From Ruminococcaceae bacterium UBA7212 (GTDB taxonomy: Bacteria; Bacillota; Clostridia; Oscillospirales; Acutalibacteraceae): DNA of 64,000 nucleotides. The position numbers and the translations under genes were made by a program. Numbering within the stretch: the first letter of the stretch is position 1; each line of letters begins with the position of its first letter. Positions 24,667-31,918 of the stretch are shown here, piece by piece. The notes under the pieces were generated by a model. That model searched no databases. It saw nothing but the letters and a program-made list of their open reading frames with translations, and had not been told where the DNA came from. The DNA lies in assembly GCA_002490525.1 (NCBI GenBank), contig DKUE01000037.1:77410-141409 (forward strand), read 5' to 3'.

Positions 24667-26655
24667 TTACGACACATCCGTCAAATCAAGATACATATAT
24701 CCGTTTTCGGCAATGTAGTCTTTGCGCCCCTGTAAATTGTCGCCCAACAACAAATCAAATTTATCGGCAACCGCTTCGGGGGAATAGTCGGGTTCGACCT
24801 TAATCAGACGGCGGGTTTTCGGGTTCATGGTGGTCAGCCACATCATATCCGCCTCGTTTTCACCGAGTCCCTTAGAACGCTGAATGGTGAATTTACGGTC
24901 ACCGATTTCCGCGAGCGCCTCCTGCTTTTCCTTCTCGGTATAGCAGAACCATGTTTCGTCTTTTGTGTTAATCTCGTAAAGCGGAGATTCGGCAATATAC
25001 ACCTTACCCTCACGAATCAGCGTCGGCATCAATCTATAAATCATCGTCAAAATCAGCGTGCGAATCTGGAACCCGTCCACGTCGGCATCGGTGCAAATGA
25101 TGACCTTGCTCCAGCGCAGATTGTCCAGATTAAAGGATGAAAGCTCCTTGCTTGCCTTGCCCGTGACTTCCACGCCGCAGCCAAGCACCTTAATTAAATC
25201 CGTAATAATCTCACTTTTGAAAATTTTGTTATACTCCGCTTTTAAGCAGTTGAGAATTTTACCGCGCACGGGGATAATCGCCTGAAAAGCTGAATCCCGT
25301 GCCTGCTTACAGGCACCGAGTGCCGAATCGCCTTCCACAATAAAAATCTCGCGCTCGTTTACATCCTTAGAGCGGCAATCCACAAATTTTTCCACACGGT
25401 TTGAGAGGTCGTTGCCGCTTTGCAACGTTTTTTTGATGTTTAAGCGGGTCGTTTCCGCTTTGATGCGCGAGCGCATATTAATCAGCACCTGATTGGCAAC
25501 CTTTTCGCCGTCCAGCGGGTTTTCTAAGAAATAGACCTCTAACTGATGACGGAAAAATTCCGTCATAGCCTCTTGAATAAATTTATTTGTAATCGCTTTT
25601 TTAGTTTGGTTTTCATAAGAAGTTTGCGTGGAGAACGAAGACACCACCAGCACCAAACAATCCTCAATATCCTGAAAATTCACCTTGCTGTCGGTTTTTA
25701 AGTATTTGCCGTTCGCCTTTAAATACGCGTCAATCTGCGAAACGAACGCACTGCGCACCGCTTTTTCGGGCGCACCGCCGTGCTCCAAGAAACTGGAATT
25801 GTGGTAATATTCCTTTAACTGTTTTTTATTGGAAAAACAAAGCGCCGCATTGATTTTCACCTTGTATTCAGGCTTGTCCGCACGGTCGCGCCCCTTGCGC
25901 TCCGTCTGCCAAAACTGCACATCGGAAAGGGTCTCGGTATCGCCGACAAATTCCTTTACATAATCCGTTATACCGTTTTCATAAATGTATTCATAGGTAT
26001 CAAAGGTATTGGCGGTAACCTGGTCTTTTAAAATAAACCGTACGCCCGCATTGACAACGGATTGGCGGCGAATCGTCTCCTGATAATATTCCAGCGGAAT
26101 ATCAATATCGGTAAAGACCTTTAAGTCGGGCTTCCAGCGAATCCGCGAACCGGTATCTTTTTTATGGTAAGGCTCGCGCTGTAATTCCCCATCGGGATTT
26201 CCCTCTTTAAAGCGCATCACATAACGCGTACCGTTTTTGTGAATTTCCGCTTCCATATATTCCGAAGCATACTGCGTAGAGCAAAGTCCCAAGCCGTTGA
26301 GTCCTAAAGAATACTCATAGCTGCCGCCGTCGTTGGTATTGTATTTGCCGCCCGCGTACATCTCGCAGAAAACCAGTTCCCAGTTATAACGCTGTTCGTT
26401 TTCATTAAAGTCCATCGGAATACCGCGTCCGAAGTCCTGCACCTCAATGGATTTGTCCAAGTAGCGCGTGACAATAATTCTGTCGCCGTGCCCCTCTCGT
26501 GCCTCGTCTATGGAATTGGAGAGAATCTCAAACACCGCATGCTGACAGCCGTCAATACCGTCCGAGCCGAAAATGACGGCAGGACGTTTGCGGACACGGT
26601 CCGCGCCCTTTAACTGTGATATGCTTTCTTCGGTATACGCCGCTTTTTTTGCCAT
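24667..26655 (-). CDS. Type IIA DNA topoisomerase subunit B (GyrB/ParE-like, divergent)
   Basis: This 662-residue ATPase subunit has a GHKL domain with FEILSNSIDEAREGHG near residue 42, QDFGRGIPMD near 73 (usually DNGRGIPVD) and GLNGLGLCSTQYAS near 119 (usually GLHGVGASVVNALS). The TOPRIM domain carries EGDSALGACKQARDS near 443 (usually EGDSAGGSAKQ) and CTDADVDGFQIRTL near 520. Catalytic acidic residues are kept but the glycine-rich loops differ from standard GyrB/ParE. It pairs with the A subunit downstream. Confidence 0.88.
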   Translation of the reverse strand: MAKKAAYTEESISQLKGADRVRKRPAVIFGSDGIDGCQHAVFEILSNSIDEAREGHGDRIIVTRYLDKSIEVQDFGRGIPMDFNENEQRYNWELVFCEMYAGGKYNTNDGGSYEYSLGLNGLGLCSTQYASEYMEAEIHKNGTRYVMRFKEGNPDGELQREPYHKKDTGSRIRWKPDLKVFTDIDIPLEYYQETIRRQSVVNAGVRFILKDQVTANTFDTYEYIYENGITDYVKEFVGDTETLSDVQFWQTERKGRDRADKPEYKVKINAALCFSNKKQLKEYYHNSSFLEHGGAPEKAVRSAFVSQIDAYLKANGKYLKTDSKVNFQDIEDCLVLVVSSFSTQTSYENQTKKAITNKFIQEAMTEFFRHQLEVYFLENPLDGEKVANQVLINMRSRIKAETTRLNIKKTLQSGNDLSNRVEKFVDCRSKDVNEREIFIVEGDSALGACKQARDSAFQAIIPVRGKILNCLKAEYNKIFKSEIITDLIKVLGCGVEVTGKASKELSSFNLDNLRWSKVIICTDADVDGFQIRTLILTMIYRLMPTLIREGKVYIAESPLYEINTKDETWFCYTEKEKQEALAEIGDRKFTIQRSKGLGENEADMMWLTTMNPKTRRLIKVEPDYSPEAVADKFDLLLGDNLQGRKDYIAENGYMYLDLTDVS

Positions 26656-26751
26656 TGCTTCAATGCATCCTTTTTCAGAAATTCAAATTGCAAAATTTTA
26701 CCGCTATATATTTTACACGATATATAGCGGTTTCGTCAAGGTTATATAGTT

Positions 26752-26988
26752 TTATTTTGTGCTTTTTGCCGTTTCACCGATATATGTAAATCGGCTTTGC
26801 CTTATACCGTTCCGCTCCATGGTTTCATTCCACATCGAAAGCGGACGCGCCCACACGCCGCCATCGCCGTACAGTGCGCGATACACGACCATCGGTTCCA
26901 AAGTTTCACTGTGCGTTGCAACCGCGAGCACTTCATATTCATTTCCTTTAAAATGGCGATATCTGCCGAGTTTTACAGATTCATTCAT
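26752..26988 (-). CDS. DUF1653 domain protein
   Basis: This 78-residue protein matches the DUF1653 pattern: GRYRHFKGNEYEVLAVATHS near residue 8, EPMVVYRALYGDGGVWARP, then a final RFTYIGE. The domain is small, probably beta-rich, and of unknown function. Its ATG overlaps the stop of the upstream YnzC-like gene by 4 bp (ATGA), so the two are translationally coupled. Confidence 0.85.
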   Translation of the reverse strand: MNESVKLGRYRHFKGNEYEVLAVATHSETLEPMVVYRALYGDGGVWARPLSMWNETMERNGIRQSRFTYIGETAKSTK

Positions 26989-27194
26989 TTGGGCTTTCTC
27001 TCCAATTTCCGCCTGTTGCCGTGTTCGTCCACAAGATAGGTGTTATCCAGTTGTGCACGCAGTCCGCGTTTAAAGGACTCCACATACTCACGGCGCAGTA
27101 CCGCCTGCTCTTCTTTTTCCGCTTCGGTCAAGCCCTCGGGTGTTTTCGACTTCTTTGCCAAAAAATTGATTCTGTCTACTTTTGCCTGTTCCAT
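26985..27194 (-). CDS. DUF896/YnzC-family small protein
   Basis: This 69-residue protein has the UPF0291 (DUF896) pattern: MEQAKVDRINFLAKKSK, GLTEAEKEEQAVLRREYV and a final ERKPK region. In Bacillus subtilis ynzC lies in an SOS-induced operon with yneA, but no LexA box is visible upstream here. AGAGGG precedes the ATG at 27194; a longer frame to 27224 is unlikely. It is the first gene of a two-gene unit with DUF1653. Confidence 0.85.
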   Translation of the reverse strand: MEQAKVDRINFLAKKSKTPEGLTEAEKEEQAVLRREYVESFKRGLRAQLDNTYLVDEHGNRRKLERKPK

Positions 27195-27316
27195 CTTTTT
27201 CCCTCTTTGTAAATATTCTGACAAAATTAGTATACCCGATTTCTTTTTGGTTGTAAATAGGTAAGGTTTTGTGGTAGAATACCTATTAAGTATTCTGTGC
27301 GAAAGAGGAACGGAAA

Positions 27317-28648
27317 ATGCCCGAAATCAAAGCGCCCGAACAAGTGAAAACCGCCTTGCGGCTGCTGCAGGACAATGGTTTTGAAAGCTATGCCGTGGGC
27401 GGCTGCGTGCGCGACTGCCTGCTGGGCGGCACGCCTGCGGATTGGGATATTACAACCTCTGCCCGCCCGCAGGAAACAGAAAGGGTGTTTCAAAATTACC
27501 GCATCATTGAAACCGGCTTACAGCATGGCACGGTCACTGTAATTTTGGAAGATATGCCGCTGGAAATTACAACCTTTCGCATAGACGGTAACTATCTCGA
27601 TACACGTCACCCAAAAAACGTAACCTTTACGCGCACCCTATGGGATGACCTTGCACGGCGGGACTTTACGGTCAACACGCTTTGTTGGAATGAAACGGAC
27701 GGCATTGTGGATTTATTCGGCGGCACAGCGGATTTGCAAAAGAAAATCCTGCGTACGGTCGGCGACCCCGATATGCGGTTTCAAGAGGACGCCCTGCGGA
27801 TTCTGCGCGGGATTCGGTTTGCCTCCGTGCTCGGCTTTACCTTAGAAGAAGAAACCGCAGACAGTATTCTTCGAAACCGTCAGCTGTTGTCCGCCGTTGC
27901 CAACGAGCGTATTCGCACAGAATTCGGGAAGCTTCTCTGCGGACAAAACGCCTCGCAGATTTTAGAGCGATTTCACGGGGTTGTTGAGATTTTCATCCCC
28001 GAACTGCGCCCTTTGGTCGGCTGTCCGCAAAATACACATTACCACTGCTTTGACGTGTTTCACCACACACTTACAGCACTTGAAAACATTCCGGCTTTAG
28101 AAATTCCGCGGCTTTGTATGTTTTTTCACGATTTCGGCAAGCCCGACTGTCGGCGCACCGATGCGGATGGGACAGACCATTTCAAGGGGCACGAGCAAAC
28201 AAGCGCAGAAATCGCCGAGCGGGTTTTGCGGCGGTTACGGTATGACAACCGTACCGTAAAAACTGTAACCGAACGGATTCGGATTCACGACACAAAATCA
28301 GCTGTGACGAAAATACAGGCAAAGAAACTGCTTGCAAAAATCGGTGTGGAAAACTACTGCGCACTTATGGATATCAAACTTGCGGACTGCCGCGGAAAAG
28401 CCGCTCCGCACGCCATAGATGAAAAACTCAAAAAAATGGATGCGCTTTTACAGGAAATTCTCACAAACTGCGAATGTTTTTCGCTGAAACAGCTCGCTGT
28501 AAACGGCAATGATTTAAAGGCAGTCGGCATCACGGACGGCAAACTCATACACAATGCTTTAGAGAACTTACTCCTCGCAGTTATAGAAGAACGGTGTCCG
28601 AATGAAAAAACGGCATTGTTGGAATTTGCAAAGCAATTGTCTTTCTAA
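27317..28648 (+). CDS. cca: CCA-adding tRNA nucleotidyltransferase with HD domain
   Basis: This 443-residue class II nucleotidyltransferase adds or repairs the 3' CCA end of tRNA. The active site is AVGGCVRDCLLGG near residue 24 with the catalytic carboxylates in ADWDIT. The tRNA-binding motif RRDFTVNTLCWN is near 116 and LRILRGIRFASVLGF near 160. A C-terminal HD domain is visible (HCFDVFHHTLTAL, then FFHDFGKPD), which in some relatives has phosphohydrolase activity. AAGAGG lies upstream of the ATG. Confidence 0.92.
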   Translation: MPEIKAPEQVKTALRLLQDNGFESYAVGGCVRDCLLGGTPADWDITTSARPQETERVFQNYRIIETGLQHGTVTVILEDMPLEITTFRIDGNYLDTRHPKNVTFTRTLWDDLARRDFTVNTLCWNETDGIVDLFGGTADLQKKILRTVGDPDMRFQEDALRILRGIRFASVLGFTLEEETADSILRNRQLLSAVANERIRTEFGKLLCGQNASQILERFHGVVEIFIPELRPLVGCPQNTHYHCFDVFHHTLTALENIPALEIPRLCMFFHDFGKPDCRRTDADGTDHFKGHEQTSAEIAERVLRRLRYDNRTVKTVTERIRIHDTKSAVTKIQAKKLLAKIGVENYCALMDIKLADCRGKAAPHAIDEKLKKMDALLQEILTNCECFSLKQLAVNGNDLKAVGITDGKLIHNALENLLLAVIEERCPNEKTALLEFAKQLSF

Positions 28649-28671
28649 GCTGAGCGCTTTCTTTCTCTATG

Positions 28672-28727
28672 TTATTCTGAACCGCAGGTGAAGAACGACA
28701 AGTAGGGAACGACCTCTGTGTCGTTCC
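28672..28727. repeat. Composite palindromic repeat, inverted copy
   Basis: Module B at 28706-28727 is a perfect 8-bp palindrome (GGAACGAC and GTCGTTCC around CTCTGT). A module A relic (TTATTCTGAACC) precedes it, so the element is in the opposite orientation to copies 1 and 3. Confidence 0.65.
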
Positions 28728-28795
28728 GTAGGGGGGAACAGATTTCCGCGTTTGCTCGGGCGAATGCAGGCATCCGCCCCTACTTATAAAAAATA

Positions 28796-28825
28796 AGCAC
28801 GCGGCTCTTTTCGAAACTGCGTGCT
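28796..28825. terminator. Terminator between cca and rubrerythrin (convergent)
   Basis: The stem AGCACGC/GCGTGCT has a 16-nt loop and A/T-rich flanks. It is placed to end the minus-strand rubrerythrin transcript and possibly cca. Confidence 0.55.
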
Positions 28826-28861
28826 CATTTCTATTTTTCAAGTAAGCGTACAACAAATAGA

Positions 28862-29407
28862 TTATTTGAAATAACGAGCGAGAAGGCCTTCAAAAGCTTT
28901 GCCGTGGCGAGCTTCGTCACGTGCCATTTCGTGAACGGTGTCGTGAATTGCGTCCAGTCCCTCTTCTTTTGCGCGCTTTGCAAGCTCAAACTTGCCCATA
29001 GTTGCGCCGTTTTCTGCCTCTACGCGCATTTCCAAGTTCTTTTTGGTGCTGTCGGTAACCACTTCGCCAAGCAGTTCCGCAAATTTTGCAGCGTGCTCTG
29101 CCTCTTCATAAGCCGCTTTTTCCCAATACAGACCGATTTCAGGATAGCCTTCTCTGTGTGCAACGCGAGCCATGGCAAGATACATACCGACCTCGGTGCA
29201 TTCACCGCTGAAGTTTGCACGAAGTCCTTCCATAATATCTTCGGGAGCGCCGTTGGCAACGCCGACAACATGCTCAGCCGCCCAAGTCTTAGAATTTTCT
29301 TCTACAACCTTGAATTTCGAGCCGGGTACGCCGCACTGGGGGCATTTTTCGGGCGGGGTGTCGCCTTCATGGACATAACCGCAAACGGGGCAAACAAATT
29401 TTTTCAT
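28862..29407 (-). CDS. Reverse rubrerythrin (N-terminal rubredoxin domain)
   Basis: This 181-residue protein reduces peroxide, and in clostridia also oxygen, with electrons from NADH-dependent partners. The N-terminal rubredoxin domain has two CxxC pairs (CPVCGYVHEG near 6 and CPQCGVPGSK near 23). The C-terminal ferritin-like domain has diiron ligands in the patterns FSGECTEVGMYL, YEEAEHAAKF and ARDEARHGKAF. The domain order is the reverse of classic rubrerythrin. A PerR-type gene ends 28 bases upstream on the same strand, which indicates joint peroxide control. Confidence 0.92.
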   Translation of the reverse strand: MKKFVCPVCGYVHEGDTPPEKCPQCGVPGSKFKVVEENSKTWAAEHVVGVANGAPEDIMEGLRANFSGECTEVGMYLAMARVAHREGYPEIGLYWEKAAYEEAEHAAKFAELLGEVVTDSTKKNLEMRVEAENGATMGKFELAKRAKEEGLDAIHDTVHEMARDEARHGKAFEGLLARYFK

Positions 29408-29435
29408 AACAATTCCTCCAAAAAATTATAATACA

Positions 29436-29834
29436 TTATATATTTTGTTCGGTTTGTCTGTGGCAATTCGCACAGACGCCGAAAAAAATCAAGTTACAGC
29501 CGTATATTTCGCCGGCATATGCAGAATTCCGCGGCAAAGCCTCTAACGCGTCATTCAAATCAGGTAAATCGTAAAATCGACCGCAGCGTGTACATTTTAA
29601 ATGTGCGTGACTGTGCGCCGTGGCGTCGTAGTGTTCTTCTCCGCCGTCGGAAAGGCGCAGAATCTGCCCGCTTTCACACAATGTATTCAAATTGCGGTAC
29701 ATGGTACCGAGACTTAAATTGGGGATTTCCTCCCGCACGGAAAGATACAGTTCCATCGCCGTGGGGTGGTCGCAGCGGTTTTGCAGATTGCATAAAATTG
29801 CATCGCGCTGTCGGCTTTTTCTGACCTGGGGCAT
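29436..29834 (-). CDS. perR: PerR-like Fur-family peroxide-responsive repressor
   Basis: This 132-residue Fur-family protein has the winged helix (SRQRDAILCNLQ, then NLSLGTMYRNLNTL recognition helix) and regulatory-site residues HYDATAHSHAHLKC. Two CxxC pairs (CTRC near 92 and CANC near 122) form the structural zinc site. In PerR, peroxide oxidises Fe-bound histidines and releases DNA. Its position ahead of rubrerythrin and a palindrome in its own promoter favour PerR over Fur. AAAGGACGG precedes the ATG at 29834. Confidence 0.85.
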   Translation of the reverse strand: MPQVRKSRQRDAILCNLQNRCDHPTAMELYLSVREEIPNLSLGTMYRNLNTLCESGQILRLSDGGEEHYDATAHSHAHLKCTRCGRFYDLPDLNDALEALPRNSAYAGEIYGCNLIFFGVCANCHRQTEQNI

Positions 29835-29860
29835 GGAAACCGTCCTTTCAAAATCAATAA

Positions 29861-29905
29861 TAATAATTATTACTGTTATTATAACAGGATTTTTAGAATT
29901 GTCAA
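29861..29905 (-). promoter_or_regulatory. perR promoter with candidate Per-box palindrome
   Basis: On the minus strand TTGACA (29900-29905) and TATAAT (29878-29883) are 16 bases apart. A perfect 12-bp palindrome TAATAATTATTA (29861-29872) lies just downstream of the -10. It resembles the A/T-rich Per box and suits autoregulation. Confidence 0.55.
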
Positions 29906-30036
29906 GCAAATTTTTCCGTTTTTTTAATTTTTTCCAATGTTTTGCAAGTCTAAACAGTTCTCTAAGACTTTCCGTACCATAGAGAACGACCGATGAAGCG
30001 TTCCGAAAAGATTTACAAATAAATCAGATTCACCCA

Positions 30037-30062
30037 TAGTGGACGCCGACTCGGCGCCACTA
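30037..30062. repeat. GC-rich imperfect palindrome
   Basis: TAGTGGACGCCGA pairs with TCGGCGCCACTA apart from one bulged base. It stands alone in the perR-Xre intergenic region and may be a relic of another palindromic repeat family. Confidence 0.5.
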
Positions 30063-30131
30063 CTGTTTTGTACCTTTTAACAATGATGAAAAACGGACTG
30101 TTTTTACGCTACAGCGTATTTTCTATGTTGT

Positions 30132-30143
30132 AACGTATACGTT
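30132..30143. promoter_or_regulatory. Palindrome upstream of the Xre-comF genes
   Basis: AACGTATACGTT is a perfect 12-bp palindrome 37 bases before the Xre ATG, and ACGCT-AC-AGCGT (30108-30119) lies close by. Either could be the operator of the adjacent Xre regulator. Confidence 0.35.
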
Positions 30144-30180
30144 GAAACGTAGAATTGGATACACTTGTATTGGTGATAAT

Positions 30181-30423
30181 ATGAGTGTAAAAGATGCTAT
30201 CGTACAAAGACTTGACCAATTATGTGCAGAACGTCAACTGACTTACAATGCTTTGGCAACAATTTCGGGGATTACGCCTTCAACCGTATATAGTCTAATG
30301 AAAAACGGCTATCGAGATTTAACGGTTGTTACGCTGAAAAAACTCTGTGACGGGTTGGAAATCACGCTTGGTGAATTTTTCTCTACGCCCGAATTTGATG
30401 CATTGGAACAGGAAATCAAATGA
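30181..30423 (+). CDS. Xre-family HTH regulator
   Basis: This 80-residue protein is a single helix-turn-helix domain: LDQLCAERQLTYNALATISG, then ITPSTVYSLMKNGYRDLT and LKKLCDGLEITLGEFF, the standard Cro/C1-type HTH_3/HTH_26 pattern. GGTGATA precedes the ATG at 30181; the longer frame from 30142 runs over the palindrome. Its stop overlaps the comF ATG by 4 bp, so it is coupled to comF. The target is unknown. Confidence 0.8.
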   Translation: MSVKDAIVQRLDQLCAERQLTYNALATISGITPSTVYSLMKNGYRDLTVVTLKKLCDGLEITLGEFFSTPEFDALEQEIK

Positions 30424-31172
30424 ACACTGTAAAACTGCAAAAAAGGATTGACCGCGCGCTGTGTGCGGTGTTTCCGCGGCGGTGTCGCTACTGCGGCAAA
30501 GTCATTATACCCGAACGGCAGATTTGCGAAGACTGCGAAACAAATCTGCCGCACATTCCTGTGCCCGTCTGTCCTTTGTGCGGACACACAAAGACGGACT
30601 GCACCTGCAAACAAAAGAAACACAAATACAAGTCGATCTGCGCGCCGTTTTATTATGAAGATGCAATCGTACAGGCGATTCACCGTTTAAAATTTGAAAA
30701 CAAGGACTTTTTAGCAGAACCTTTTGCCGCAGATATGGCGGCGTGTATACGGCGCGAATATGCGGACATTACGTTTGATTCGGTGACCTTTGTACCGTTT
30801 ACCAAACGGCAAATGCGTATTCGCGAATGGAATCCGAGTGAAGCACTTGCAAAAGCACTTGCGGAACATCTTGGCTTACCGCTTGAAGCTCTGCTCGTCA
30901 AGCTTTACGAAACCAAAACACAGCATACGCTGGCAAGCAATATGCGTACGGGTAATGTGTTCGGCGTATTCGACATCGCCGACCCAAACGCCGTTGCAGG
31001 TAAAACCGTTTTACTGGTCGATGACATCAAAACCACAGGCGCGACGCTTTCGGAATGTGCAAAAATGCTGATGTTAGCCGATGCAAAAGCGGTATACGCC
31101 TGCGCCTTCGCAATTACCAAGCGAAAGACAGTCGGTAAAAAAACAGCGGATATAAAATCACGTACTCCCTAA
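30420..31172 (+). CDS. comF: ComF-family phosphoribosyltransferase-like protein
   Basis: This 250-residue protein has N-terminal zinc-ribbon-like Cys pairs (CRYCGK near 18, CEDC near 32, CPLCG near 46, then CTC). A C-terminal type I phosphoribosyltransferase domain carries the PRPP motif VLLVDDIKTTGATL near 196. ComF is needed late in DNA uptake during natural transformation, probably on the cytoplasmic side of the ComEC channel. KTQHTLASNMRTGNVFGVF is the conserved ComF block. It is coupled to the Xre gene by ATGA. Confidence 0.88.
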   Translation: MNTVKLQKRIDRALCAVFPRRCRYCGKVIIPERQICEDCETNLPHIPVPVCPLCGHTKTDCTCKQKKHKYKSICAPFYYEDAIVQAIHRLKFENKDFLAEPFAADMAACIRREYADITFDSVTFVPFTKRQMRIREWNPSEALAKALAEHLGLPLEALLVKLYETKTQHTLASNMRTGNVFGVFDIADPNAVAGKTVLLVDDIKTTGATLSECAKMLMLADAKAVYACAFAITKRKTVGKKTADIKSRTP

Positions 31173-31181
31173 TAAATCTGC

Positions 31182-31210
31182 TTGACAAACGCCGAAAATA
31201 CTGTTATTCT
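31182..31210 (+). promoter_or_regulatory. Promoter of the T-box leader
   Basis: TTGACA (31182-31187) and TATTCT (31205-31210) are separated by 17 bases, starting 9 bases after the comF stop. Confidence 0.75.
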
Positions 31211-31214
31211 TAAA

Positions 31215-31485
31215 TTCATAATTGCATAACAGAAAACGCTTTGACAAAGAGTAAGACTGTATTGTGCTTCCAAGAGAGCCGCCGTAAGGTGTGAGGGCGG
31301 CAAGCGCTGAGGTCCGCGTCGCTTTTGAGCGGTTTTTCCGAAACGGGCAATTTTTACATCTTGCCCGCGTGTAAGAAAGAACGGTCTCCGCCGTTATCGG
31401 GTTTAAGCGGTTCGCGTAAGCTACGCGGGCAATTTGAGTGGTACCACGGATTTTTTCGCCTCATACTTTGTATGGGGCGATTTTT
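31215..31485 (+). promoter_or_regulatory. T-box leader, valine-specific by context
   Basis: Stem I elements are visible (AGAGAGCCGCC, then GGTGTGAGGGCGGC). The T-box sequence at 31431-31449 contains GAGTGGTACCACGG, whose UGGU bulge suits a tRNA with discriminator A. A terminator stem (31456-31465 with 31471-31480) is followed by five Ts. GTC at 31312-31314 is a candidate valine specifier codon. Uncharged tRNA-Val would stabilise the antiterminator and let transcription reach valS. Confidence 0.9.
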
Positions 31486-31502
31486 GATGTGTGGGGTGCA
31501 AT

Positions 31503-31889
31503 ATGAGCTTACCGAAAAGGGAGCATCCAAGATTAAAAAACTTTGATTACAGTCAAAACGGATGTTATCATATCATCATTTGCGTAAAAGACGAAAGCGT
31601 TCGTCTCTCAACGGTAGGGCGGGGGCTCGCCTCCGCCGAAGCAACCGTACGGCTGACAAAATACGGAGAAACATTCAAATCAGAGTTATTGGATTTGGAA
31701 GACAGATTTAATTGCGTAAAGATTGACAAATACTGTATCATGCCCAACCATATTCATATTTTATTGTCTATCGAAAATGCGGAAACTACTTACGACGAAA
31801 TTATCGGCAGTGTTTCTTATTATGAACAAGTTTGGCGCTATATCGATGAAAATCCAAGCAAATGGTTAATTACGCATCATAAAACATGA
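31503..31889 (+). pseudogene. RAYT/IS200-like Y1 transposase remnant with internal deletion
   Basis: This 128-residue frame begins like REP-associated tyrosine transposases (REHPRLKNFDYSQNGCYHI). It has the HUH metal motif IMPNHIHILL near residue 80 and the terminal YDEIIGSV plus WRYIDENPSKW block near 95-122 with the likely catalytic Tyr. About 40-50 residues that normally separate these two blocks are missing, so it is probably inactive. A GRGLASAEA stretch near residue 40 looks like inserted repeat sequence. It sits between the T-box terminator and valS, within the valS transcript. Confidence 0.75.
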
Positions 31890-31918
31890 GAAAAGATTTT
31901 TGGAACGGAGGAAAATGC

